From assembly GCF_037392515.1 (NCBI RefSeq), contig NC_090280.1, positions 29,765,118 through 29,829,117 on the forward strand: a DNA stretch of 64,000 nucleotides, in the 5' to 3' direction. Positions within the stretch are counted from its first letter, which is position 1, and every line of letters begins with the position of its first letter. This DNA is from Haliotis asinina (taxonomy: Eukaryota; Mollusca; Gastropoda; Lepetellida; Haliotidae). Below the pieces are notes generated by a model. That model did no database searches. It was not told the DNA's origin and was given only the letters and a program-made list of their open reading frames with translations. Shown in pieces: positions 32,948 to 44,690 of this stretch. A program made the translations under genes and the position numbers.

Positions 32948-34882
32948 TCATTCGTAGCTGAAGACCTTGACCATGCCGTCACTCTGGACGATGATCAGCT
33001 TGTTGGAGGAGGTCATGTTGATGGCCACTGGTCGAGACAGTCCACTTTCTCTGGCCAGGACAAATCTCTGGAAGTAACCCTCGTTAGTAATCAGCTGGAT
33101 CCGACTGTTGGCGTAGTCGGCAATGAAGATGTTGCCGATCTTGTCAGCGCAGAGACCTTGGGGCTTTCTGAGGACGTGGGCGCCGTCGGGGTGATAGGCG
33201 TAGACAAGCTGACCATCTGGGGATATGCACTTGACGGTGTTGCTGCTGACGTCGGTGACAACGTAGTTGCCTTCCCTTGTGAAACAGACGTAACGAGGGG
33301 TGACAAATATCGGTTTGCTGTACGCATCTGCGTTAAACGACTTCAGGATCTCCCCTTCAAGACTGATGAGATCCACGGAAGCATCTTGAAGACAGCTGAC
33401 GAGCAAACTGTCTTCAGACTTGGACATTTCGATACTGTCGTATTGTTTTTCTGTCCTCACTCTCCTCTTCAGGGCCATTTGTCCATCGGTGACAACAAAG
33501 AAGATCACTTTTTTGTTGATGGTAATGGCCACCTCCTCTCTCTCGCCACATCTCGTCAAATCTCGCGGTTCCTCGCTGATCTGGATCTGATCAATGAGAT
33601 CGCCATTACCTGTAAACTTCTGAACTCTTTTGTTTCGACAATCGGCCACGATTATCTCCCCTTTCGAGGTGCATGCAACTCCCCATGAGGACAGACCTTC
33701 GTCCGAATTGCAATCCTCAATTTGAATTTCACCCAGCTCCTCAAAGTCTCTATTAAACAGTTTCACAGGGTCTGTTACAGCGAAGTTGACCCGGACCATC
33801 ACGTCTTCAGGTGGGTCGACGGTCGAGTCTCCCTCCTGGCCTATCTGCTGGATCGAGTCTTTGATGGTCTCGTACACCTGTAAGATCTCTACATCACTTC
33901 CGTACTTGAGCAGAGCCTGCATCCGTTCACTCGCGCACTTTAGGGTCCCCATGTGGTCTTTCTTAGGACCCTTTTTCGCCCCATTTAGTTGGTTGCGAAG
34001 CTTCTGTGCCGAGTCGTTTAGACGACTGAGGAGGTTGTCCTGGCTCTGTTCTATCCTTTTGATCAAATCTGCAGCGAGAGATTTAATCCTCTCCTCTGAC
34101 CGCTTAATAGTCTCTTCCAAGACCTCCCCGGCATCCCCCAAAAACTGACCCCCTGGCGTACCGTCCGACTTCAGTTGCAGAGCTTCTGCTTGAACGATGA
34201 GCTCGCCCAGGTCCTCCTCCCGCTCAGACATAGCTTCCACCACTGTCACGCAGTTCTTACATGTTCTGTGGGACGTTGCTACACACTGGACACAGGCCGG
34301 ACCTCGACAGTCCACGCAAAACAGCTTCAGCACCTCCCCTTCGTGCTTCCCGCATTGAACACTACGCTTCCGCTTCATGACATTCTCCAGCGGAAGTTTA
34401 CGCATCTCATCAGCGGAAATGACGACATGGTCAGCAGTGGTCGCTCCGTGCAGGTGGACCTTGCCACACGCGTCACACATTGCATCGTAACAGTCCATGC
34501 ACCAGTTGACAGCGGGCGCCGCCACGTCCCTTCTATCACAGATATCACAGGATTTGTCGTCGTTATATGCAGTCAACACTTCACTCAGTTTATTCACAAA
34601 CGTATCGTCCCTGAAGCTATCGCCGTACCGCCCTCTCCTGCCATCGGGTGGGATCGAGGTGGTCTGTTTGCATTTTGGACATGGGAAGGACTTGGAGCCA
34701 TTTCGGCCAAGCTCGCCGTTGATGTGGTCGTTCAAACACGTTTTGCAGAAAGAGTGCAGACAGGGCAAAGATTTAGGACGTCTTTGAGGACGGCCGCAAA
34801 TTCCGCAGCTGCAGAGACCCTCAGAAAGAGCGCTGAGGATCTCCGCGTCCGCCATTGCAGCGGTCGTCTGTTCTTCTTCCAA
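32948..34882 (-). CDS. TRIM protein with RING, two B-boxes and NHL-type repeats (intronless)
   Basis: A 644-residue open frame without introns. RING C3HC4: Cys26, Cys29, Cys41, His43, Cys46, Cys49, Cys68, Cys71. B-box 1 starts at Cys112-Cys115 and extends to about 155; B-box 2 at about 177-210 (Cys177, His180, Cys189, Cys192, Cys197, Cys200). Residues 215-330 are charged and probably coiled-coil. The C-terminal third (about 395-644) has NHL-like strands such as IIVADCRNKRVQKF and IFIADYANSRIQLI, so it probably folds as a beta-propeller. TRIM proteins of this layout are E3 ubiquitin ligases or RNA-binding regulators; the substrate is unknown. It resembles TRIM2/3/56/71-type proteins, of which molluscs have many; no symbol is given. 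Start: Met1 at 34882, with an alternative Met10. The antisense strand has long open frames, which are shadows. Confidence 0.93.
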   Translation of the reverse strand: MEEEQTTAAMADAEILSALSEGLCSCGICGRPQRRPKSLPCLHSFCKTCLNDHINGELGRNGSKSFPCPKCKQTTSIPPDGRRGRYGDSFRDDTFVNKLSEVLTAYNDDKSCDICDRRDVAAPAVNWCMDCYDAMCDACGKVHLHGATTADHVVISADEMRKLPLENVMKRKRSVQCGKHEGEVLKLFCVDCRGPACVQCVATSHRTCKNCVTVVEAMSEREEDLGELIVQAEALQLKSDGTPGGQFLGDAGEVLEETIKRSEERIKSLAADLIKRIEQSQDNLLSRLNDSAQKLRNQLNGAKKGPKKDHMGTLKCASERMQALLKYGSDVEILQVYETIKDSIQQIGQEGDSTVDPPEDVMVRVNFAVTDPVKLFNRDFEELGEIQIEDCNSDEGLSSWGVACTSKGEIIVADCRNKRVQKFTGNGDLIDQIQISEEPRDLTRCGEREEVAITINKKVIFFVVTDGQMALKRRVRTEKQYDSIEMSKSEDSLLVSCLQDASVDLISLEGEILKSFNADAYSKPIFVTPRYVCFTREGNYVVTDVSSNTVKCISPDGQLVYAYHPDGAHVLRKPQGLCADKIGNIFIADYANSRIQLITNEGYFQRFVLARESGLSRPVAINMTSSNKLIIVQSDGMVKVFSYE

Positions 34883-35600
34883 CTACCGTCTGTTGTATTC
34901 TGTGTAGTCTCCTCCGTAAATTCTACATTTGACAAAACTTCTCAGGAAGTCGGTTGATGTAGTCCTCCGTCCTTTCCTCTATAACGTTTCGTGGTAATGT
35001 CGACAGTGCAGCTCGATGTCGTTAGCACGCGGTCATGTGACTATCTGGAAAACAAAGAGGGTATTGTATTGCACACAAGCAGTATCGAACTATTGATATT
35101 CACCTGGTTGGCAATGGAATGCGGTGATTAGCACGCTCAGCAGAGGGGCTGTTGGGTTTAGAGATTATTCTGTTTATCAGCTTAACACGGCTCTGCTGAT
35201 CAAGCACACATTTATTCCATGTGACCTTGACCCAATTTCTACAATTAGCTGCGTGACGTGATTTCAATCGTCTACAAGTTGTTCCTGATCCGATTAATAT
35301 TTCAGCTTTAAAAATCTGATAGGTCTCCAAGCTTTAAAATCTGAACAAGTAAACCCCAACGTTCGGGTTCACAAACAAAACAAGATAAAGATATGCGTTT
35401 CCCTGTTACCGTCAAATGACCATAGAAGCGGCAGTCGCCTTTTTCCCTTTAGGTAAGCACTTTATACAATCCCGAAAACAGAACAGTAATATAAACACGT
35501 GGGAATACAAATGTTAACTGGGATACCTTAATCGAAATAATTATATACGCTACTCCTGTACTTAAACCCACGTCTTTGGATTTCCCATTTTAATACAGAT
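34883..35600. other. Upstream flank of the TRIM gene
   Basis: Presumed promoter and 5' UTR on the minus strand. No TATA box that I would defend; an E-box-like catgtgac at 35034-35041. No other gene recognised. Confidence 0.4.
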
Positions 35601-35671
35601 TCTTATTTTGATTGTTGCAAGTGAAACTTGCGAGCGTCAGAATCTACACCATCCATGCAATCAGAGCACTC

Positions 35672-35723
35672 AATCAGTTGTTGTAGTAGTAGCAGCAGCC
35701 GTAGTAGCAGTAGTGGTAGTAGT

Positions 35724-35762
<39 letters not shown>

Positions 35763-35839
35763 GGTAGTAGTAGTAGTAGTTTCAGAGTGAATGAGTTTAG
35801 TTTCACGCCGCACCCGGTAGTAGTAGTAGGAGTAGTAGT

Positions 35840-35871
<32 letters not shown>

Positions 35872-35899
35872 TAGTAGCAGCAGCAGCAGCAACAGCAGT

Positions 35900-35958
<59 letters not shown>
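35672..35958. repeat. (AGT/AGC)n triplet arrays around a SINE tail fragment
   Basis: Imperfect agt and agc triplets at 35680-35780 and 35815-35958, separated by agagtgaatgagtttagttt and cacgccgcaccc, which is the antisense SINE-1 tail. Long frames coding Ser, Val, Ala or Tyr/Cys runs come from the triplets and are not genes. Confidence 0.93.
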
Positions 35959-36454
35959 CCAGCAGTTTTGACAGTCACCTACGTCTACCTCGCCTTACTA
36001 AAACTCATAAGTAATGACAAGGAAATAATTCGTCGGCTTTAGCCGTTTATCCCTCAAACAAGGACAACCAGGCAAGTGTTAGGAGGTTCAAGATTATCGA
36101 TTACTTCAGCTGTTTCAAAGGTAACCGGATTCAAGCCAAATCTTTCCGACTGAGTTCTCCTAAATGAATCAGAACGAACCCCACTGCCATATTGCTCCTA
36201 TCTAAAACAATGCTGGCTCATTATCAACGTCCAAGATAAAACTACATTCTTAGCAACGTGGCTGGTGATATATTCCAATTAAAGCGAGTTGCTTGTGTAC
36301 GGCTTGGAGATACATGGCTCAGAGAAATAAACAGAACAGATCTTGATCGTGCCCGCAAATTAAGCATTCGTTTCGTGAGGCGTTACTATGAGGGAAATAC
36401 ATATACGTCTTTATAGTGACCAGACCGTGATGACATTAGAACACGCTACTATTA

Positions 36455-37375
36455 GAAGGTCTGACGTCGTTACAGTGAGGGTATCTGACGTCGCTACAGT
36501 GAGGATATCTGACGTCGCTACAGTGAGGATGTCTGACGTCGCTACAGTGAGAATGTCTGACGTCGTTACAGTGAGGATATCTGACGTCGTTACAGTGGAG
36601 GTATCTGACGTCCTTGCAGTGAGGGTATCTGACGTCGCTACAGTGGAGGTACCTGACGTCGTTGCAGTGACGGTATCTGACTCCGACGTCGTTATAGTGA
36701 GAGTATCTGACGTCGTTAGAGTGAGGGTATCTGATGTTGTTACAGTGAGGGTAGCTGACGTCGTTACAGTGGGGGTATCTTACGTCGTTACAGTGATGAT
36801 ATCTTACATCGTTACGGTGAGGGTATCTGACGTCGCTACAGTGAGGGTTTCTGACGTCATTACAGTGGGGGGTATCTGACGTAGATACAGTGAGGGTATC
36901 TGACGTCGCTACAGTGGGGGTATCTGACATCACTACATTGAGGGTATCTGACTCCGACCTCGATACATTGTGGTATCTGACGTCGTTACAGTGGGGGTAT
37001 CAGACATCGCTACTTTGAAGGTATCTGACTCCGACGTCGATACAGCGATCTGATGTCGTTACAGTGGGGGTATCTTACGTTGTTGCGGTGAGAGTATCTG
37101 ACGTTGCTACAGTGAGGGTTTCTGACGTCATTACAGTGGGGTATCTGACGTCGTTACAGTGGAGGTATCTGACATCGCTATAGTGAGGGTATCTGACGTC
37201 GTTGCATTGAAAGTATCTGACGTCATTACAGTGAGGGTATCTGACATCACTACAGTGAGGGTATCTGGAGTCGCTACAGTGAGGGTATCTGACGTCGCTA
37301 CAGTGGAAGTATATGACGTCGTTACAGTGAGGGTATCTGACATCGTTACAGTGAGGGTATCTGACATATAAATGT
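36455..37375. repeat. 24-bp minisatellite rich in TGACGTC, about 38 copies
   Basis: Unit ggtatctgacgtcgttacag plus tgag. Most copies keep the tgacgtc core. Because 24 is a multiple of 3, frames stay open on both strands (VRVSDVVT-type repeats on plus, RYPHCNDV or DTLTVATS on minus). Irregular gaps occur at 36676, 36950 and 37035. I do not call it coding. Confidence 0.93.
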
Positions 37376-37810
37376 AAGATGTTAGGTCGTAACCACAAGA
37401 TCTTACGTTACCGTGTGATCTCACGTGAGGAGGCGTTACATCGTTACCATGAGGACATCATACGTTACCATGACATCTTATATCGTGACCGTGAGGAGAT
37501 TTTACGTAATCGCGAGAAGATCTTACGTTTCCATGTGATCTTGCACCATTACGGTGAGTAGATCTGGCGTCGTTATGGTGAGGAAATCGTACATCTTACG
37601 TCGTAACTGTGGAGAGATCTTACGCTACCGGAGATCTTACGCTGTTAACGTGAGGAGGCGTATGAGGACATCATACGTTACCATGAGATCTTATATCGTG
37701 ACCGCGAGGACATCTTACGCTCCCGCCTGATCTTACGTCAATACCGTGAAGAGATCTGACCTTCTTTTCATGAGATCTTACGTCGTTACGGAGGAAATCT
37801 TAGGTTGCTC
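37376..37810. repeat. Degenerate repeat of gatcttacgttacc-type units
   Basis: Units such as agatcttacgttaccgtg and aggacatcatacgttaccat recur irregularly every 30-40 bases right after the 24-bp array. The two arrays may share an origin (ttac-gtga core). Confidence 0.65.
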
Positions 37811-37868
37811 CTGATTCGAGAGATGTCGGCAGCGTTTATCACTCATACCTGAATTTTGAATTGGTCCA

Positions 37869-37986
37869 GTGAGTGAGATTAGTTTTACGACACCTTTAGC
37901 CGTATTCCACCAGTATCACGGCGGGGGACACCAGAAATGAGCTTGCTACATTGTACCCATGTGTGACATCGAACCCAGGTCTTGAC
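37869..37986 (-). mobile_element. SINE-1 copy, antisense, head truncated
   Basis: gtgagtgagattagttttac at the tail, acggcgggggacaccagaaa, and catcgaacccaggtcttgac, then the match stops. Confidence 0.85.
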
Positions 37987-37989
37987 AGT

Positions 37990-38960
37990 CCAAAGGTCGA
38001 TAGTGACCGAACACTACGCATGGGAGTCGACGCCACAGAGGATAAGGTTAACATGGTTGGTTCACACAACTGTCATGTCTGACTATGTGTCACCATCGCA
38101 TCTTACGATGTCGACTACAGATCGTGAGACACAGCCAGTGATGGTTGTGGCGTTCAACAGCATTATTCTCAGACATTCCGCCAACCTCGTGGTTGGGGGC
38201 ATGACTGTCCACGTCGTATGTGGGCTCACAATTCAATGCGGAGAGTTCGCAGGTTTGTCTCGTAGGTACTGATTGCGATTCTGCAACAAGCGTTTCAGTG
38301 CTCCCTCATAACGCCGAAACCCTGTTTATTTTGATAAACTCTGGAATTCTGTTTATTCTGACCAGCCCACAACCCATTCCCCATCTCGTTTCATCAACCA
38401 AATATTATACATAAATTCAAATGAATATCATTCACCGTGACGAAAACAGCATGAGACACACACCAGCTATAATCCTTCTAACGCCTACGACTCAGGAACA
38501 GCCTTCAGTTCAAAGCTTACCACCCAGGCACACACACCTCACCCAGACCCAGGGACAAAATATATAACCACCCAGCCACGGACATTAGTTCTAACGGCAT
38601 CTTAGTTTTACCTTTGGGTAGAAACACATAAATATTTATGACGCTATAAGCTCTCGGCAATGTACGAATATTTGAGAGCAGATATTACAGCTCATAAACC
38701 GCTGGTTCCTACGACTCATGGCTCAATAGCTGAATGTCCGTCTCTCAATGTGCCTCATTGTAGATTATATTGTAAAACACAAATTGCTCACTCAGCGATG
38801 ACGGAATGGCTACAGGTTTGATGTGTACAAGACGGGTCAGGGCAGGGGTTGACGTGATACGGGTTTATGGCTGTGCTACAAAGCAGATATGATTGCTTGA
38901 CTGTGTTTGACGAGTATACTCGGTGACATGTGTAACAAAGGTCGGATTAATCTTTACACC
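37990..38960. other. Intergenic, nothing recognised
   Basis: Small ORFs only; no family recognised. Composition is closer to average than the AT-rich 20-28 kb part. Confidence 0.45.
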
Positions 38961-39108
38961 GTGAATGAGTGAGTGTGGTTTCACGTCGCTATAGGCAATA
39001 TTAGGGCAATATCACTAGAAGTGATCTTCATAGAGTGTACCCGCAGGATTCGAAAACTAGTCTGCGGGGCGAGCGTACGCTTTAACCACTGGGCTACTCC
39101 AGCACCCC
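38961..39108 (-). mobile_element. SINE-1 copy, antisense, diverged
   Basis: gtgaatgagtgagtgtggtt at the tail and ccactgggctactccagcac at the head. The B-box region is shortened (ggattcgaaaac). Confidence 0.8.
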
Positions 39109-39130
39109 AAATCACATTATCCCAGAAATT

Positions 39131-39225
39131 TTGCATACTCTTTATACATTGTACACATGGGATTCGAACCCGGATCATTAGCGTGACGAGTGATCGCTTT
39201 AACCACTGGACTACCCCACCGCCCC
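39131..39225 (-). mobile_element. SINE-1 head fragment, antisense
   Basis: catgggattcgaacccggat and accactggactaccccaccg. It lies 22 bp beyond another SINE-1 in the same orientation; the tail half is missing. Confidence 0.82.
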
Positions 39226-41943
39226 GGTACAATACGTTTCCAATGTGGTATCCTGTCCTCACAGAGATACTCAGGTATCAATCACCTGTTTACCGGTACA
39301 GACTCAACTAAAAACGATCCGTTAATGGCCAACCACTGCTAGATGCGGCATAAGACTTTAAGTGTTCAGTTGGTGTAACAGAAAGGAATGCTTCTAAATA
39401 ACAAAATATGCAACATAATTTTAAAATACCAAGCTATTGAGGACACTGCACTCAGTCACTCGTCTGGTCTCTAAATTGATACAATACCATGAACATATGC
39501 AAGCCAAGCTGTAACCATATGCTAGCCGTTATAATACAATGCAACAATGATGTAACAAAACTTTCTCTTGACTCTTGACATCGCCCCCATTCATCACATT
39601 ACGCAAGCGCCGTGTTCCACTCTCAGCCAAGTACTGTCAAAGATGAAAGGCATTCGTCAAAACCACCTGTAGATTTTACCCACCAGTCTTTCATTGCTTC
39701 AACATGATTTACGTCACATGTGCACCCTGTATATCATTAAAACCACCCCTACCCCCCAAGTGTACTCGAGCAGAGTGGGGGTTGGGGTAGGGGTGAAGGG
39801 TCACCTGTGCTTTTGTACACTGCCAGTGTTATGCTATCAAACATACATGTGTTCGCGCAGTGAAATATACCATGCACTATACAGCGAACATTTTGACCTT
39901 AAAGGCACCATGCCACACAACATTTCTCCGAAAGTACATCATGCATTTCTCTCAATAATATACATACTAACTATCAGCCCTCAGGAGAGCTAGCATATAA
40001 TGTGTTCCCAAACTAAATACATATTCAACTTTCAATTTGGTTTGTTTGTTTGTTGTTGTTTTTTTGTTGTTTTTTAAAAAAATGCATTATATCGAGACTT
40101 GCGCACTCTACCGATTGAACATTATTTCAAGCGAAGCCCCTTGGGTCGCTCTTTACGAACATCCTATCATGCAACTTGTTATTAAATCCAGTTTGGCAAA
40201 AACCAAAAACACCGCGTGCAACAATTTTCGACGAAGCGGACCAATCGTTCCAAACAGGGCAAGTGTTACTTGTTTTGGAAGCGGTTCACTTTGAAGTTTC
40301 AAGTATGGATTTCAGGCAAGTCGTAAGGGATAATAAGTATTTACTGCATTAGTAGGAAACTAAAGTGCCCCCAATAAATACAACATTGGTTATAACATTG
40401 TCGAAAATGTACGACATATTGCCTTTAACAACAGGCGCTGTTGTCGGACGTGAGTCGATGCGGTAGGTATTCGGATGAATACATGGTTGTAAAAGTAGTT
40501 CCATTTCTACCTGGGTGGTTACAAACTGGAGTCTCGCCAACAGGGGGCGTCTCAAACTTGCTTATATTAATTTGCTTCCAAGTCGTTATTGAGGACGGGA
40601 TTTCATATATTTCTTAGAGGAAAATGAATTTCCACATGTCCGTCAGAATACGTTTTTGGGTTGCAAACATTAAGATAACCAAAATTATCTGTAAGTTACA
40701 TAAATACAGGAACGCGTGTTTGTTGAAATCGTGATGATTGGTTATTGGATTGATTTTGTAATGGGATAATTGAAATACCTCATGAACTCAGTGGGTGGTA
40801 TTAACAACATTTCAGGTGGCAACGGGAGGCCGTGAGTTGAGCGAGTGAGTGAATATTTGTAACATTCGATAATATTTCAGTAACTGTTGACCATCAGGTT
40901 ATTCCTGAACACAGGCACCAAGATGACTATTCTTGTAGGTGCTATCCAATATTCTACAGGTATTGCATATGTTGACATCCTTCTTTATCCCTCAGTATTG
41001 TATGTTTAAACGAATCTATCATCATATATATCATATGTTTAAATGTTTATCTCGAATACTCGATTATTTCGAAATGTCACACATGACCTCTAAGATCTGG
41101 ATAACACTGTGTCCGTGTTGATGGGAATTAAGACAGTCATAGATGAAAGAAGGGTTTGTGTATACTTTGTAAAACCTCGTCCCCACGTCCCACTAGCCAG
41201 GTCATACTTTGTAAATCAGGCCACTACAGCCCTGATCCTGGCAACATTTATCTTACCTCACACATAAATGGGGTGGTTACGCAAAATTTGTTTTTCTTGT
41301 GCCGTCTGCAAAATTTAGCGATGGCTGGTCTTGTAAATGCATATCGACGGAGGGGAGATAACGAAAGTTGTTTTTCGTTGTGTGTCCGCTGCAAAATCAA
41401 GCGATAGCTACGAAGTTGATTTGATCAGGGAGCATAAACAAACATCGAGAGTACATCAACCCTTGCCCTCCTCGTAACCAGTGAACAACTTATAATATCA
41501 CAGCCCTACATTTTAGCAAATCCAAATCAGAACCCGCTGTTGGATCACGTTATCATTACCATGTACACAATACATGTATTCATAATACCCGGAGGTATGT
41601 GGAGGTTAAGTCGAGTCACAACAAAGACTACGTTGTTAGTAGGTGCTTCGTGAATACACTAAGCAGTGCCTATTGACGGAGCGAATACAGGAGATTACAC
41701 TCTACAAACCTGGGAAACAAAGAAAAAGTGGTGTCCGTCCTTTAACTCGGTACACGAAGTGAGTACATGCTTGCGGCTTTAGTTCCTCGTCGAACAGTAC
41801 ACTTTGATTCATCAACTTGACCTAGGTGGAAATAATGAAGTGATGCCGGTCTGAGGTGTTTGCTACAAGTAGTGGCAGGCTGTCCGATACGTTCTACACA
41901 GGTAAAGTGTTAGTTTCACTCGAGCGTCATCGTGACCCACCTG
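39226..41943. other. Intergenic, no gene recognised
   Basis: An inverted repeat (cacccctacccc at about 39743-39757 with ggggtaggggtg at about 39784-39796) could form a hairpin. A poly-T/G stretch lies at 40040-40075. At 41350-41365 there is a gggagataac motif. No ORF with a recognisable product. Confidence 0.45.
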
Positions 41944-42062
41944 TGAAACTCCGGGTTAAAATTTTCTTCAGTAACCTGTGCTTGTCGTAAGAGGCAGCTA
42001 ACGGAATCGGGTGGTCATGCTCGATGACTTGGTTGACACATGTCATCGTATCCCAATAGCGT
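41944..42062 (+). mobile_element. SINE-2 fragment, sense
   Basis: gttaaaattttcttcagtaa, gtcgtaagaggcagctaacg and ttggttgacacatgtcatcg; the match stops at cccaatagcg where other sequence begins. Confidence 0.82.
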
Positions 42063-42164
42063 TTGTTTAAGACAGATCTCCTCGGAGCAGTGACCTTCTG
42101 TGGAAACTGACCCAATAAGAACAAAGGTCCTTTGGGAAAGCTGATCCTCTTGGAGCACCTTGTC

Positions 42165-42560
42165 ATGTAGGAGCACCGACCATCGTGGAGCACTGACCAT
42201 CGTGGAGCATCGACCCTCTGAGAACACTGACCATGGAGGAGCATTGACCCTCTGAGAACACTGACCTCGAGGAGCATCGACCCTGTGGGAACACTGACCA
42301 TCGAGGAGCACCGACCCTCTGGGAACACTGACCATCGCGGAGCATCGACCCTCTGAGAACACTGACCCTCGAGAAGCACCGACCCCCTGGGAACACTGAC
42401 CATCGATGAGCACTGACCCTCTGGGAACACTGACCATCGAGGAGCACCGACCCTCTGGGAACAGTGACCATCGCGGAGCATCGACCCTCTGAAAACACTG
42501 ACCATCGCGGAGCATCGACCCTCTGGGAACACTGACCATGGAGGAGCAATTCCTAAGAAG
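42165..42560. repeat. 33-bp minisatellite, about 12 copies
   Basis: Unit cgaccctctgggaacactga then ccatcgaggagca. The period is a multiple of 3, so all minus frames stay open. The longest (247 codons, 41927-42670) continues into the SINE-2 fragment at its 3' end, which argues against it being a gene. Confidence 0.92.
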
Positions 42561-43308
42561 AGCAAATGACCCTCTTTGAAAACTGATGATCCAAGAACAG
42601 CGATCCTTTGGGAAAGCTGGCCCTCTAGGAACACTAAGACATGGGTCTGTAGGACGGATACTGTCGCCATTTATGGGATATGAACACTTTTATGCAGACT
42701 AAATTGCCTCGGTACATAAAACTAACACTGAATACTTATAGTTCTCGAAAGATGGTATCTACTTAAGCTGTCATTTAGTATTTTGAATAACTACAAAGTG
42801 GAGCCCATCATGTCCAACCTCTTCCCCAGAAAGCCTCTGGCTTTACAAAACCTACCAAACACTCTGAGCGTTATGAGTAGTTTAGATACGACAAATAACG
42901 ATCACCTATGTCACTGCTGACATGTTAATCGTGATAAGAGGGTGCGTGTGTCTCTGAGAGAGAGTTTCCTTTTACTGTACAGCGAGGTGTTCAACAAATA
43001 TACTTACAACATGTAAACGGAGGCATCTTCAAACGCCAACAGGAATTGTTAATAAACGACTCTTCATGACTTTGCTATTAAAAAACGGCATTACGCTGTC
43101 AGAATGAGCGTTGGGCGAGTGCAAAGCCAGCACTCACAAGCGTTGTGCATTCCCTCACTGTCCCGCACAACCGGTGCAAACATATCGCTCCTTGTCATTG
43201 TGCTCCGTTGTCCTTGGAAGTTGTTGTCGGACTGGCATCTGCTCTTTAATGTACTTTTACGTTGTCAAGTCAAAATACGGCATAAATAACTTCTGACGTT
43301 TAGTTTTT
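42561..43308. other. Intergenic, nothing recognised
   Basis: No gene or repeat family identified beyond the decaying end of the 33-bp array (to about 42640). Confidence 0.45.
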
Positions 43309-43396
43309 TGAGTGAGTGAGGTTTTAATGCATTATTTAGCACTTCTTCACCAACTTCACGGTGGGCACACAAGGAATGAGCTATACACTTTTACCA
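43309..43396 (-). mobile_element. SINE-1 tail fragment, antisense
   Basis: gtgagtgaggttttaatgca and ggtgggcacacaaggaatga. The head is missing; an opposite-strand copy follows 106 bp later. Confidence 0.65.
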
Positions 43397-43502
43397 GGAG
43401 TTGGGAGTGACGACAGGAGGTACTCAGGCCTGTGAGGTTTGAAGTTTACAGAAAAACATGTTGCGAAGTGCTCTGTGTGGTAACTCTTCCCATACAACTT
43501 TG

Positions 43503-43636
43503 GGGGCGGTGGCATAGTCTTGTGGTCCGGGTTCGACTTCCCAGATGGGTACAACGTGTTAAGCCCATCTCTGGTGTCCCCTGTCGTGATATTATTGGAA
43601 TATTGCCCAAAACTCACTCGCTCACTCACTCACTCA
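43503..43636 (+). mobile_element. SINE-1 copy, sense, internally deleted
   Basis: The A box is altered (tagtcttgtgg) and the segment between A and B boxes is deleted; B box ggttcgacttc. Ends in actcgctcactcactcactc. Confidence 0.85.
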
Positions 43637-43786
43637 AGCACTGGCTCATTTATGCTACTTTGGTTGGAAAAGGCATTGTCATGTTGAAAGTCGCGATCAG
43701 TCGCCTCACACCAATTACATACCTTCTCTACACCCCGGTGTATGTAACAATGTGATGTTATAACTTATAGCACACATACATACGTA

Positions 43787-43793
<7 letters not shown>

Positions 43794-43847
<54 letters not shown>
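43794..43847. repeat. (CA)n microsatellite
   Basis: About 26 uninterrupted CA dinucleotides after a tacgtacgtaca start. Confidence 0.97.
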
Positions 43848-43850
<3 letters not shown>

Positions 43851-43924
43851 TGTAATTATGCCACACGGACAAGTGTACTTACGTTAGTACTTTATGGCAA
43901 TTTTGTACATGAACTGTAAATGTT

Positions 43925-44150
43925 TGTTTGTTGTTCAACACCGCAGTCAGTATTCCCGCTACATGGTGTGTAAATAATCGAATCCGGACCAGACAATCCA
44001 GTGATCAACATCGCAAATGATTACATATGTCAACCACTCGGTCTGACCAGTAGATCTGGCCACTCGACCTGATCCCTCGATTTGGCCAATCGATCTGGCA
44101 ACGACTCGTCTCTTACGACAAACAGTCCATGCAGGTAGCAGAGCTACTGT
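43925..44150 (-). mobile_element. SINE-2 copy, antisense, with local expansion
   Basis: caacaccgcagtcagtattc, tccggaccagacaatccagt and catatgtcaaccactcggtc. A short ctgaccag/ctggcca/gatctgg segment is repeated near 44050-44100. Confidence 0.78.
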
Positions 44151-44159
44151 GTCTCCCCA

Positions 44160-44430
44160 TGGTCCATAGTAAGACCTACTACTAGGTCCCCAAGTACCTA
44201 CCTTCAGTTGCTGGTAATCTATAACCCGTTTTATATAGTATATCGTCTTTCATAGTTAAGATATTATATATTATCACCCTAGTTTTACAATTATACATGT
44301 GGCATTCTAAAATCACCATGATACATTATGCAATTTTAACTTGTTTTAGTCATGACATGGCTGAAATATTGTAGATGTGACTGAAGTCTAACTCATTCAC
44401 TCACTCACTCACTCACTCACTCACTCTCTC
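44160..44430 (+). mobile_element. Dispersed repeat family 3, sense, with (ACTC)n end
   Basis: The reverse complement aligns with 18221-18435 (ccagcaactgaaggtaggta). It ends with tgaaatattgtagatgtgac and an actcactcactc run. Confidence 0.65.
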
Positions 44431-44690
44431 GACAAGCATAGGTTGCTAAAACCAGTTGTAACACGGATTTCACGGGTCTGAATAAGGTGTAAGTGAATGA
44501 GTTAATGCTTAACGGTACATTTGCAGTACTGTACTGTGGGACAGATAAATAGTATTACAAAGGTGTTGACAAATTGAAATGTTAAACACTAACTCGGAGA
44601 ATGGTAAGGTAGCGTAGTGGACAATGCTCTCGCTCGTCGAACTTTCATCAATTCTGAGTCATCAGAACTCTGAACGAACTAAGCCGTATG

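Noticed and set aside
32939..33688. 249-codon plus-strand ORF, and a 260-codon one at 34175-34957
   Set aside because: Both lie antisense to the TRIM gene and have no domain; they are shadows of its codon use.
35608..36014. Poly-Ser, poly-Val/Ala and Tyr/Cys ORFs
   Set aside because: Produced by triplet repeats, open on both strands.
36388..36933. Repeat-protein ORFs (163 and 165 codons) on both strands
   Set aside because: The 24-bp array is a multiple of 3 and lacks stops in several frames, so opposite strands are both open; no splice sites or start context support a gene.
41927..42670. 247-codon minus ORF
   Set aside because: It is a 33-bp minisatellite, and its 3' end reads into a SINE-2 copy.
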